Shown: in pieces, positions 7,901 through 15,677 of the stretch
Position numbering within the stretch: the stretch's first letter is position 1
How the letters are laid out: each line of letters starts with the position of its first letter
Assembly (NCBI RefSeq): GCF_006546735.2
Contig: NZ_VICD02000163.1
Span: 1-33,265 of the forward strand
Length of the DNA: 33,265 bases
Direction of reading: 5' to 3'
Source: Marilutibacter maris
GTDB lineage: Bacteria; Pseudomonadota; Gammaproteobacteria; Xanthomonadales; Xanthomonadaceae
Made by a program: the position numbers and the translations under genes
The notes under the pieces: generated by a model
The model's input: only the letters and a program-made list of their open reading frames with translations
Databases searched by the model: none
Told to the model about the DNA's origin: nothing

Positions 7901-9115
7901 ATGTCGGTCGGAAGACGTGAAGTGTTGCTGGGAGGGTTGGGCGCCGCGATGGCGATGGCCCTGCCGGGTTGCGGCGCGATGATGCGCGGAGCGGCCGCCG
8001 AGGCCGAGGCGGCGCCGCGCGAAGACGCCGGTGGCGGCCTGCGTATCCTGGTGATGGGCGGTACCGGCTTTCTCGGTCCGCATTTCGTCGAGGCGGCACG
8101 GGCCCGCGGTCACCGGCTGACCCTGTTCAACCGCGGCAAGACCAACCCCGAACGCTTCAGCGGGGCGGAGTACGCCGACGTCGAGCAGCTCCACGGCGAT
8201 CGCAAGAGCGATCTGTCGGCGCTCGACGCCGGCCAGCGCTGGGACGTGGTGCTCGACACCTCGGCCTATGTCCCCGCCGATGTGACCCGTTCCACGCGGC
8301 TGCTTGCGCCGCGGACCGGCCAGTATCTGGTGGTGTCGACGGTGTCGGTGTATGCGCGCAACGACCTGCCCGGCATGGACGAGGACGGCGCCCTGATCGA
8401 GCTGCCGGACCCGACCGTCACCGAGGTCAACGGCGAAACCTACGGCGGGCTCAAGGCCCTGTGCGAGCGCGCGGCCGAGGCTGAGATGCCGGGGCGGACC
8501 ACGATCGTGCGTCCGGGCCTGATCGTCGGTCCGGGCGATACCACCGACCGTTTCACCTACTGGCCGGCGCGGGCCGACCGCGGCGGCGAGATTCTCGCCC
8601 CCGGCCGCCCCGACGGGCCGACCCAGTTCATCGACGTGCGCGACCTGGCCGCATTCCTCCTGCACCTGCTGGAGCAGCGCACGGTCGGCACCTTCAACGC
8701 CGACGCTCCGGCCGGTGCGCTGACGATGGGCCGGCTGCTGGAGACCTGCCAGCAGGTCGCGCGGCGGATGAACGTGATGAACTGCATCACCACGCCGTGT
8801 CCGCAGCCGCCCGGGGCCAGCTCGACGCTGACCTGGGTGCCGGCCGATTTCCTCGAACGGCACGAGGTCCAGCCCTGGCGCGACATGCCGGCCTGGATCC
8901 CGGCCGAAGGCGAGTACGCCGGGTTCGGGCATACCTCCAGCGCACGCGCGCAGGCAGCCGGGCTTGGCTATCGCCCGCTCGAGGACACCGTGCGCGACAC
9001 CCTCGCCTGGTGGCGCGAGCAGCCCGCCGAGCGGCGCGCCAAGCCGCGTGCCGGACTCGATGCCGCGCGGGAGCGGGAGGTGCTTGCGGCATGGCATCGG
9101 GAACGGACTGGATAG
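7901..9115 (+). CDS. Tat-exported putative lipoprotein of the NAD-dependent epimerase/dehydratase (SDR) family
   Basis: A 404-aa protein. The start at ATG 7901 is set by GGAGGT at 7890-7895 with a 5-nt spacer; in-frame starts at 7829 and 7883 lack one. The N-terminus is a twin-arginine signal, V-G-R5-R6-E-V-L-L, with a hydrophobic stretch ending in lipobox L21-P-G-C24. The extended-SDR Rossmann fold follows: G53-G-T-G56-F-L-G59, a serine/threonine segment at 146-149, and the catalytic pair Y181-x3-K185. Asp is absent just after C24, which would favour the outer membrane. Relatives act on nucleotide sugars or similar alcohols. An NAD enzyme sent out by Tat would have to fold with its cofactor first. 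The downstream gene overlaps by 25 bp, so the two are co-transcribed. Confidence 0.88.
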   Translation: MSVGRREVLLGGLGAAMAMALPGCGAMMRGAAAEAEAAPREDAGGGLRILVMGGTGFLGPHFVEAARARGHRLTLFNRGKTNPERFSGAEYADVEQLHGDRKSDLSALDAGQRWDVVLDTSAYVPADVTRSTRLLAPRTGQYLVVSTVSVYARNDLPGMDEDGALIELPDPTVTEVNGETYGGLKALCERAAEAEMPGRTTIVRPGLIVGPGDTTDRFTYWPARADRGGEILAPGRPDGPTQFIDVRDLAAFLLHLLEQRTVGTFNADAPAGALTMGRLLETCQQVARRMNVMNCITTPCPQPPGASSTLTWVPADFLERHEVQPWRDMPAWIPAEGEYAGFGHTSSARAQAAGLGYRPLEDTVRDTLAWWREQPAERRAKPRAGLDAAREREVLAAWHRERTG

Positions 9116-9696
9116 CGCGCGCGCCGGCGCGGACATCGGCGGTCGCGCTTGCGATCGCCGCGGCCGCGCTCGCTGCCGCCATGGCGGCGCAGGCCTCGCC
9201 ACGGGTGGAACGGCGAGTCGGCCATTATCCGATCGACGGCCAGTCGCGCGCCGCCTGGGTGGCGCAGATGCGTGCGAAAGGGCCGGTGGATCCGGTCAGC
9301 GGGCGACGCTACAGCGGCTATACGGAATGGCAGGTCACCTGGTCGTGGCAGAGTTGGCCACTCGGGGATGGGCAGTGCCGGATCGCCTACTGGGATGTGG
9401 CGGTGGACATCACGATCACCTTGCCGGAATGGCGCGGGCGCGTCGGTGCCGGTTCCATGCTGGTATCGCAATGGGACCGGTTCCTGGCCGACCTGAACGT
9501 GCACGAGGCGGTGCACGCGGGCCACGGCGAGCAGGCTGCGGCGGAGATCGAGCGCATGTTCCAGGCGCTGCCGCAACGGCTGCCCTGCAATGGGTCGCGC
9601 AGGGACATCGATCGCGCCGCGCGCGAGATCATCGCCGACTTCAGGCGCCGCGACCGCGAGTTCGACCGCCGCACCCGCCACGGCATCCTGCCCTGA
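9091..9696 (+). CDS. DUF922-type secreted zinc metalloprotease-like protein
   Basis: A 201-aa protein from ATG 9091, with GGAGG about 10 nt upstream. It overlaps the end of the epimerase gene by 25 bp in another frame. A signal peptide spans about residues 12-36 (ending AAQAS). The rest matches the DUF922 layout: a YSGYTEWQVTW strand, C96 in GDGQCRIAYWDV, a strand ending ITITLPEW, then H138-E-A-V-H142 with a following H145, which fits an HExxH zinc site, and C166, which may pair with C96. DUF922 proteins are annotated as predicted secreted Zn-dependent proteases, but activity is rarely shown. Context pairs it with a Tat-exported protein, so both act outside the cytoplasm. Confidence 0.85.
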   Translation: MASGTDWIARAPARTSAVALAIAAAALAAAMAAQASPRVERRVGHYPIDGQSRAAWVAQMRAKGPVDPVSGRRYSGYTEWQVTWSWQSWPLGDGQCRIAYWDVAVDITITLPEWRGRVGAGSMLVSQWDRFLADLNVHEAVHAGHGEQAAAEIERMFQALPQRLPCNGSRRDIDRAAREIIADFRRRDREFDRRTRHGILP

Positions 9697-9711
9697 CCCG
9701 GCGGCCGCCGG

Positions 9712-10203
9712 CTATGCCCTCGCCGGCTTCGGCGACACCCACATCGTGATCCGGGCGCTGAACACCGCCTCGCCGGCGTCGTTGCCGACCTCGACCACGA
9801 CCGGCAGTTCGTAGCCGGCGTCGGCGGCTTCGATCGGACGCTCCGGCGTCGCCACCGCGTGCATGCGGCCGCGCGCCTTCGCCAGGTAGGCGACGCTCAT
9901 GCCCTTGGGGATCCAGCGCATGCCGCGCGGCAGGCTGGCATCGAGCATCACCCCGCCGGCCAGCTCGGCCAGGTTGCACAGTGCGATCGCGTGGACGGTG
10001 CCGATGTGGTTGTGGACCGCGCGGCGGTCGCGCATCCGCACCTCGCAGCGTCCGGGCTCCAGCACCTGGAACCGCGGGGCGATCGTCGAGAAGTAGGGTG
10101 CCTTGAGGCAGACCGCGCGCGAGAACAGCCAGCGCCCCGCGGGCCAGCGGGTCATGCGGCGCCAGGTGGCCAGCAGCGGCGCGACGTATCCGGTATCGCT
10201 CAT
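9712..10203 (-). CDS. Hotdog-fold DUF4442 protein, probable acyl-CoA thioesterase
   Basis: A 163-aa protein whose ATG follows GGGAGA. The central helix segment H-N-H-I-G-T-V-H-A-I-A-L (about residues 64-76) followed by LCNLAELAGGVML is the PaaI/DUF4442 hotdog core; the following strands contain GMSVAYLAKARG. No membrane segment or signal peptide is visible, so it is cytoplasmic. It lies 66 bp after fadE on the same strand, with a perfect hairpin between them. A role in hydrolysing acyl-CoA intermediates or overflow during fatty-acid breakdown fits the context. Thioesterase activity is inferred from fold and neighbourhood. Confidence 0.82.
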   Translation of the reverse strand: MSDTGYVAPLLATWRRMTRWPAGRWLFSRAVCLKAPYFSTIAPRFQVLEPGRCEVRMRDRRAVHNHIGTVHAIALCNLAELAGGVMLDASLPRGMRWIPKGMSVAYLAKARGRMHAVATPERPIEAADAGYELPVVVEVGNDAGEAVFSARITMWVSPKPARA

Positions 10204-10223
10204 GCATGTCTCCCGCGGATGCG

Positions 10224-10249
10224 AAGACGGCGGGTTGCCCCGCCGTCTT
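10224..10249 (-). other. Perfect hairpin between fadE and the thioesterase-like gene
   Basis: AAGACGGCGGG (10224-10234) pairs perfectly with CCCGCCGTCTT (10239-10249) over a 4-nt loop. Neither strand has a T tract after it. It probably stabilises the fadE mRNA end or partly uncouples the downstream gene rather than fully ending transcription. Confidence 0.6.
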
Positions 10250-10269
10250 CCTGGTCCCGTCGTTCGCCG

Positions 10270-12744
10270 TCAGGCGGCGTCGCGCCGGGCGGCTTCGATG
10301 CGGTCGCTGTAGTAGCCCGCCGAGCGCAGCTCCCAGGCCTCGAAGTCGTCGACCGAGATCGCGTCGATGGTCATCTCGCGCAGGGCCTCGAGCTGCTTGC
10401 GCTCCTCGGCGGTGATCCAGCCTTCGCGGACCCCCTCGTCGAGCTGGGCGGCGAAGTCCAGCGCCTCGATGTCGCTGTTCTTCAGTGCCTTCAGGAACTT
10501 GCGCTCGACCGGTTCGGCCAGCACCACCTGCGGCAGGTAGCTGGCGATGCGACCGGCCGGGTTGTTCGCGCAGGGGGTCAGGAAGATGCCGCGGGCAAGG
10601 CGGTCGCGGGCATCGTTGGGCGACATCAGCAGGGCCGCGGTCTTGTGGCCGAGGCGGTCGCTCGGCGCCTGCGCGCGGCGGCCCCACGGGAACACCAGCA
10701 TCCACAGCAGCCAGCCGACCGGACGGATCGGGAAGTTGCGCAGCGCCGACGACAGCGCGATCTCCATCTTGTGCACGCTGTTGTGGAACGACCAGGCCAG
10801 CAGCGGCTGGTCGGACGCCGGGCGGCCCTCGTCCTCGTAGCGCTTGAGCATCGCGCTGGCGATGTACAGGTGGCTGAGCACGTCGCCGAGGCGGCCGGAC
10901 AGCGATTCCTTGAACTTCAGCTTGCCGCCCAGCAGCAGCATCGAGGTGTCGGCCATCAGCGCCAGCGCCGCCGAGTAGCGGTTGAGCTTGCGGTAGTAGC
11001 GGCGGGTGTAGGTATCGCCCGGGGCGCTGCCGATGCGTGCGCCGGTCAGGCCGAACCACCAGCTGCGCACCGCGTTGGAGATCGCGAAGCCGATGTGGCC
11101 GAACAGGTTGCGGTCGAACTCGCGCAGGCGCTCGCCCGGATCGGGCAGGGTCGCGGCCTTCATTTCCTTCAGCACCCACGGGTGGCAGAGGATCGCGCCC
11201 TGGCCGAAGATCATCAGCGAGCGGGTCATGATGTTCGCGCCTTCCACGGTGATCGCGATCGGCGAGGCCTGCCAGCCGCGGCCGAGGTAGTTCTTCGGTC
11301 CGAGGATGATGCCCTTGCCGCCGTGGATGTCCATCGCATCCTTGGCCGCCTCGCGGCCCATCTCGGTGCAGTGGTATTTGGAGATCGTCGACGGCACCGC
11401 CGGCAGCTCGCCGCGCGCGACCGCCGCCGCCGAGGCCTCCGACAAGGCGCTGGCGGCGTAGGCGTTGCCGGCGATCCGCGCCAGCGCCTCCTCGACGCCC
11501 TCGAAGCGGCCGATCGACAGGCCGAACTGCTTGCGGATGCGGGCGTAGGCGCCGGTCACCACCGCCGCCATCTTGGCGCCGCCGCTGGCGGTCGAGGGCA
11601 GGGTGATCGAGCGGCCGATCGACAGGCATTCCACCAGCATCTGCCAGCCCTTGCCGGCATAGGCCTCGCCACCGATCAGCTGGCTCAGCGGGATGAAGAC
11701 CTCCTTGCCGTGGATCGGGCCGTTCTGGAACGGCGAGTTCAGCGGGAAGTGGCGGCGGCCGATCTCGACCCCGTCGGTGTCGCGCGGCACCAGCGCCAGG
11801 GTGATGCCGATGTCGCGCTTGTCGCCGATCAGGCCGTCCGGGTCGTACATGCGGAAGGCCAGACCGATCAGGCTGGCGACCGGCGCCAGGGTGATGTAGC
11901 GCTTGTCGAAGGTCAGTTTCACGCCGACCACGCGGGCGCCGTTCCAGTCGCCCATGCAGACGATGCCGTAGTCGGGGATCGAGGTCGCGTCCGAGCCGGC
12001 CCAGGGGCCGGTCAGGCCGAAGCAGGGCACCTCGCGGCCGTCGGCCAGGCGCGGCAGGTAATAGTCCTTCTGCTCCTGGGTGCCGTAGTGCATCAGCAGC
12101 TCGGCCGGGCCCAGCGAGTTGGGCACGCCCACCGTCGAGCTGACCACGCTGGACACCGCGGCCAGCTTCTGGATCACCTTGTGGTTGGCCAGCGCGGTGA
12201 AGCCCAGGCCGCCGTATTCCTTCGGCACGATCATGCCGAAGAACTTGTTCTTCTTGATGAAGTCCCACAGTTCCGGCGGCAGGTCGGCGCGGACGTGGGT
12301 GATCTCCCAGTCGTTGACCATCGCGCACAGTTCCTCGACCGGGCCGTCGAGGAAGGCCTGCTCGTCCTCGCGCAGGGTCGGCTTGGGCTGGCTCAGCAGC
12401 GCGTTCCAGTCGGGCTTGCCGGAGAACAGTTCGCCCTCGAAGCCGACCGTGCCGGCCTCCAGCGCGACCCGCTCGGTCTCCGACAGCGGCGGCAGGATCC
12501 TGGTGTAGAACTTCAGCAACGGCGCGGTGATCAGCGGCAGGCGGATCGCCGGAAGCAGCAGCGGGATCGCGGCCAATGCCAGCAGCGCGCCGGCGACGAT
12601 GCTGGCGACCGTGCTGGCGCCCAGCAGCCAGGCGGCGACCAGGGCGGTCGCGCCGATCGCGACCCATACCGCCAGCCGCAGCCGGTGATAGGCCGCTGCC
12701 AGACTGACGACCAGCAGGACAAGGAAGGGGATCGCGATGCTCAT
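10270..12744 (-). CDS. fadE: Acyl-CoA dehydrogenase FadE
   Basis: An 824-aa protein, close to the roughly 814-aa E. coli FadE and far longer than ordinary acyl-CoA dehydrogenases. GGAG lies about 8 nt before the ATG. Two or three hydrophobic helices (residues about 3-60) anchor it to the membrane. The dehydrogenase core follows: an N-terminal helical part, the FAD/substrate segment CFGLTGPWAGSDATS, the YITLAPVASLIGLAFR region, and a C-terminal helical part with MDIHGGKGIILGPKNYLG and VEGANIMTRS. The last third is the FadE-specific extension ending EAARRDAA. It catalyses the first, FAD-linked step of beta-oxidation, making trans-2-enoyl-CoA. The gene diverges from a TetR regulator, and the promoter region carries likely operators. 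It is followed by the thioesterase-like gene. Confidence 0.95.
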   Translation of the reverse strand: MSIAIPFLVLLVVSLAAAYHRLRLAVWVAIGATALVAAWLLGASTVASIVAGALLALAAIPLLLPAIRLPLITAPLLKFYTRILPPLSETERVALEAGTVGFEGELFSGKPDWNALLSQPKPTLREDEQAFLDGPVEELCAMVNDWEITHVRADLPPELWDFIKKNKFFGMIVPKEYGGLGFTALANHKVIQKLAAVSSVVSSTVGVPNSLGPAELLMHYGTQEQKDYYLPRLADGREVPCFGLTGPWAGSDATSIPDYGIVCMGDWNGARVVGVKLTFDKRYITLAPVASLIGLAFRMYDPDGLIGDKRDIGITLALVPRDTDGVEIGRRHFPLNSPFQNGPIHGKEVFIPLSQLIGGEAYAGKGWQMLVECLSIGRSITLPSTASGGAKMAAVVTGAYARIRKQFGLSIGRFEGVEEALARIAGNAYAASALSEASAAAVARGELPAVPSTISKYHCTEMGREAAKDAMDIHGGKGIILGPKNYLGRGWQASPIAITVEGANIMTRSLMIFGQGAILCHPWVLKEMKAATLPDPGERLREFDRNLFGHIGFAISNAVRSWWFGLTGARIGSAPGDTYTRRYYRKLNRYSAALALMADTSMLLLGGKLKFKESLSGRLGDVLSHLYIASAMLKRYEDEGRPASDQPLLAWSFHNSVHKMEIALSSALRNFPIRPVGWLLWMLVFPWGRRAQAPSDRLGHKTAALLMSPNDARDRLARGIFLTPCANNPAGRIASYLPQVVLAEPVERKFLKALKNSDIEALDFAAQLDEGVREGWITAEERKQLEALREMTIDAISVDDFEAWELRSAGYYSDRIEAARRDAA

Positions 12745-13039
12745 GGCGACACTCCGGAAAACGTGTGCGACAACGACGGAAGGACGGACCGCGCGCTTCC
12801 TGTCGGGACGGCCGGAAGGCCGTTTCCGGCCATCCTGCCGGTTTCGCTGCGAAGGTACGGTGACCTGGCAGGAACGACGCCGGCTGCATCAGGCCAGGCA
12901 TGCCGGATGCGGACGCTGGAGTCGCGCGGTGTTAACATACGCTTGAGTATGGTTTGCGTCTCCGGCGCCTGTCAAGGCGCCTGTCAACGCGCCTGTCAAC
13001 CAGCGCCGCTTGTCCGCATACTGTCCCCCACCCATCCGT
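12745..13039. promoter_or_regulatory. fadE-tetR divergent control region
   Basis: On the minus strand, TTGACA occurs three times 12 bp apart (12970-12975, 12982-12987, 12994-12999) within tandem GGCGCCTGTCAA units at 12964-12999. The inner copy lies 18 bp from CATACT (12946-12951), a plausible sigma70 promoter for fadE. The dyad CATAC-GCTTGA-GTATG (12936-12951) covers that -10, as expected of a TetR-type operator. The predicted fadE leader is about 195 nt and holds a perfect hairpin, GGCCGGAA/TTCCGGCC (12810-12831). CATACT also occurs on the plus strand (13017-13022) and could be a tetR -10, without a good -35. Promoter use is inferred. Confidence 0.6.
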
Positions 13040-13059
13040 ATGGTTACACTTGTCACCAT
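13040..13059. promoter_or_regulatory. Imperfect 20-bp dyad over the tetR start codon
   Basis: ATGGTTACACTTGTCACCAT is an inverted repeat with arms ATGGTnAC and GTnACCAT. Its right arm covers the first two bases of the tetR ATG (13058-13060), and its left arm contains the alternative in-frame ATG at 13040. Part of it (TACnCTTG) resembles the dyad over the fadE -10. It could be an autoregulatory operator or an mRNA hairpin hiding the start. Confidence 0.35.
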
Positions 13060-13660
13060 GACCGCCACCCGGATCGATCCCGTCCCATCGAAGCCCGAGC
13101 GGAGTGGGCGCCTGAGCGCCGACGACTGGGCCCAGGCCGCGCTCGACCTGATCGCCGAGCAGGGCGTGGCCGCGGTCGCGGTCGAGCCGCTCGCGCGCCG
13201 CCTCGGCGTGACCAAGGGCAGCTTCTACTGGCATTTCCCCTCGCGCGATGCGCTGCTGGTCGCGGCGCTGGAGCGCTGGGAGAAGTTCGAACAGGAAGAA
13301 GTGTTCGGCCAGCTCGAGCCGATCCCCGACCCGCGCCAGCGCCTGCGCGCGCTGTTCAGCGTGGTCGCGCACGAGGTCAAATCGCACATCGTCTATTCCG
13401 AGCTGCTCAAGGCGCTGGACCACCCGGCCGTGCAGCCGGTGATCGGCCGTGTGTCCGACCGTCGCCTGGAGTACCTGACCGCGTCGTTCCGCCAGGTCGG
13501 GCTCAGTCGCACCGATGCGCGATACCGCGCGCAACTGCTGTACGCCGCCTATGTCGGATTCCTGCAGCTGAACCTGCAGCTGCACCAGACCCGGATGCAG
13601 CACGAGGAGTTCGAGGCCTACGTCGAACACATGATGGACACGTTGATTCCCTCGGCCTGA
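13058..13660 (+). CDS. TetR/AcrR family transcriptional regulator, likely controlling fadE
   Basis: A 200-aa protein with an N-terminal TetR helix-turn-helix: ALDLIAEQGVAAVAVEPLAR, then LGVTKGSFYWHFPSRDALL, the classic recognition-helix pattern (G-x-FYWHF). An all-helical ligand-binding domain of about 140 residues follows. ATG 13058 starts directly before MTATRIDP; an earlier in-frame ATG at 13040 would add six residues. No strong Shine-Dalgarno sequence precedes either. The divergent position to fadE and the dyad over the fadE -10 suggest repression relieved by a fatty acyl-CoA, as known for TetR regulators of beta-oxidation such as PsrA. Ligand and target are inferred from position. It does not visibly share an operon with pckG, which begins 128 bp later. 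Confidence 0.9.
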   Translation: MTATRIDPVPSKPERSGRLSADDWAQAALDLIAEQGVAAVAVEPLARRLGVTKGSFYWHFPSRDALLVAALERWEKFEQEEVFGQLEPIPDPRQRLRALFSVVAHEVKSHIVYSELLKALDHPAVQPVIGRVSDRRLEYLTASFRQVGLSRTDARYRAQLLYAAYVGFLQLNLQLHQTRMQHEEFEAYVEHMMDTLIPSA

Positions 13661-13788
13661 TTGTTGCGACCGGTTTCCGCGGCCCGATCGCCCCGCGCAT
13701 CGTCGCCGTTCGTCCGCGTGACCGTCCAGGCCGGCCGCATCGCCTTTTCCAATCCGTCTCACCCAGATGTACGTCCCGGAGCAATGCC

Positions 13789-15594
13789 GTGAATGCCCTT
13801 TCCTCTGACGCGTCGAAATCCGCCATCCACCCGTCCGCTGAAGGCAGCTCGCTGGCCGCGCTGAACCAATGGGTGGCCGAGGTCGCCGCGCTGACCCGCC
13901 CCGATGCGATCCACTGGTGCGACGGCAGCGACGAGGAGAGCGAGGCGCTGATCGCGCAGATGCAGGCCGACGGCACCCTGCTGCCGCTGAACGCGGAGAC
14001 CAACCCCGGTAGCTGGCTGCACCGCTCGCATCCCGACGACGTCGCCCGCGTCGAGCACCTGACCTTCGTCTGCACCCGCGAGCAGGCCGATGCCGGTCCG
14101 AACAATCACTGGATGGCCCCGGACGAGGCGCACGCCAAGGTCGATGCGCTGTTCGACGGTTGCATGCGCGGCCGCACCCTGTACGTGATCCCGTACTGCA
14201 TGGGCCCGATCGACTCGCCGCTGTCGCGTTGCGGCGTGGAGATCACCGACAGTCCCTACGTGGTCGCCAACATGCGGCTGATGACCCGGATGGGCGCCGA
14301 TGCGCTGGCCCGCATCGAGCGCGAGGGGGCGTTCGTCAAGGGACTGCACTCGATCGGCGAACTCGACCCCGAGCGTCGCTTCATCATGCACTTCCCCGAG
14401 GAGCTGACGATCAAGTCGTACGGTTCCGGCTACGGCGGCAACGCGCTGCTGGGCAAGAAGTGCCATGCGCTGCGCATCGCCTCCTTCCAGGCCCGCAACG
14501 AGGGTTGGCTGGCCGAGCACATGCTGATCGTCGGCATCGAGAATCCGCAGGGCGAGACCCATTACGTCGCCGCCGCGTTTCCGTCGGCCTGCGGCAAGAC
14601 CAACCTGGCGATGCTGATCCCGCCGGAAGGCTACCGCCGCGACGGCTGGAAGGTGTGGACGGTCGGCGACGACATCTGCTGGATGCGCCCGGGTGCCGAC
14701 GGCCGTCTCTACGCGATCAATCCGGAAGCCGGCTACTTCGGCGTCGCGCCGGGCACCTCGGCGAAGTCCAACCCGAACGCGCTGGACACCATCCGAAAGA
14801 ACACCATCTTCACCAATGTCGGCCTGACCGCCGACGAGCAGCCGTGGTGGGAGGGCCTGGACAACGGCCAGCAGCCGGCCACCGACTGGCGCGGCAACGC
14901 CTACGATCCGGACCAGGGACCGGCCGCGCATCCGAACGCGCGTTTCACCGTCAGCGCGAAGCAGTGCCCGAGCTGGTCGCCGATGGCCGAGGACCCGCAG
15001 GGCGTGCCGATCAGTGCGATCGTGTTCGGCGGGCGCCGCGCCTCGCTGGTGCCGCTGGTGTTCGAGGCCCGCGACTGGACCCACGGTGTGCTGGTCGGCG
15101 CCGCGATGGGCTCGGAAACCACCGCCGCCGCCACTGGCGCGGTCGGGGTGATGCGCCGCGACCCGATGGCGATGAAGCCGTTCTGCGGCTACAACTTCGC
15201 CGACTACTTCGGCCACTGGCTGTCGTTCGACAAGACCGGCGCGAAGCTGCCGAAGGTCTTCCACGTCAACTGGTTCCGCAAGGGCGACGACGGCAAGTTC
15301 CTGTGGCCGGGCTTCGGCGACAACCTGCGGGTGCTGGAGTGGATGATCGGCCGCGTCAAGGGCGAGGCCGGCGGCGTCGAGACGCCGATCGGCCATCTGC
15401 CGACCGCCGACGCGCTCAACCTCGACGGGGTCACCCTGTCCGAGGAAGCGAAGGCCAAGCTGTTCGGCTTCGAGCGGACCGGCTGGAAGGCCGAGTTCGA
15501 CAGCATCGGCGAGTACCTGGATGGCTACGGTCCGCGCATGCCGCAGGCGTTGAGGGACGAGCAGCAGCGTATCGCCGGCCTGCTGGCCGACTGA
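13789..15594 (+). CDS. pckG: Phosphoenolpyruvate carboxykinase (GTP)
   Basis: A 601-aa protein, the usual size of GTP-dependent PEPCK. The start is GTG 13789 with GGAG 7 nt upstream; the same frame stays open far upstream but without coding character. Key motifs: [20 protein letters not shown] (about residues 210-229, with Mn-ligand-type Lys), H244 in AEHM, the P-loop F264-P-S-A-C-G-K-T-N272 with the reactive Cys of the GTP class, and VGDDICWM (292-299) for metal binding, followed by [10 protein letters not shown]. The enzyme converts oxaloacetate and GTP to PEP, CO2 and GDP in the cytoplasm: the first step of gluconeogenesis and the natural outlet for carbon from beta-oxidation, encoded just upstream. 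The 128-bp upstream gap shows no clear promoter. Confidence 0.97.
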   Translation: MNALSSDASKSAIHPSAEGSSLAALNQWVAEVAALTRPDAIHWCDGSDEESEALIAQMQADGTLLPLNAETNPGSWLHRSHPDDVARVEHLTFVCTREQADAGPNNHWMAPDEAHAKVDALFDGCMRGRTLYVIPYCMGPIDSPLSRCGVEITDSPYVVANMRLMTRMGADALARIEREGAFVKGLHSIGELDPERRFIMHFPEELTIKSYGSGYGGNALLGKKCHALRIASFQARNEGWLAEHMLIVGIENPQGETHYVAAAFPSACGKTNLAMLIPPEGYRRDGWKVWTVGDDICWMRPGADGRLYAINPEAGYFGVAPGTSAKSNPNALDTIRKNTIFTNVGLTADEQPWWEGLDNGQQPATDWRGNAYDPDQGPAAHPNARFTVSAKQCPSWSPMAEDPQGVPISAIVFGGRRASLVPLVFEARDWTHGVLVGAAMGSETTAAATGAVGVMRRDPMAMKPFCGYNFADYFGHWLSFDKTGAKLPKVFHVNWFRKGDDGKFLWPGFGDNLRVLEWMIGRVKGEAGGVETPIGHLPTADALNLDGVTLSEEAKAKLFGFERTGWKAEFDSIGEYLDGYGPRMPQALRDEQQRIAGLLAD

Positions 15595-15644
15595 ATGCGG
15601 GGGGCGGCGCGCCGGGGCGGGGCGGACATCCGGTCCGTCGGGCG

Positions 15645-15677
15645 ATGACGGCGGCCGTTCCCGGCGACGCGCCATGA
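15645..15677 (+). other. 10-codon upstream ORF overlapping the sulfotransferase start
   Basis: ATG 15645 opens MTAAVPGDAP and stops at TGA 15675-15677, overlapping the sulfotransferase ATG as ATGA. The first 13 bases, ATGACGGCGGCCG, are an exact copy of the sulfotransferase's own start at 15674-15686, 29 bp away and out of frame with it. This looks like a duplicated start region and may give translational coupling. Confidence 0.5.

Noticed and set aside
4630-9202. Very long minus-strand open frames over the GMC, transporter, epimerase and DUF922 genes
   Set aside because: They are low-complexity Arg/Ala/Gln-rich shadows of the real genes and contain no recognisable domains.
12964-12999. Replication or plasmid iterons
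   Set aside because: Only three short units, in a divergent promoter with no replication gene nearby; a regulatory role fits better.
9859-15594. A 1911-codon open frame on the plus strand running through fadE and into pckG
   Set aside because: Only the part from 13789 has coding character (PEPCK). The rest is antisense to fadE and open because of high GC.
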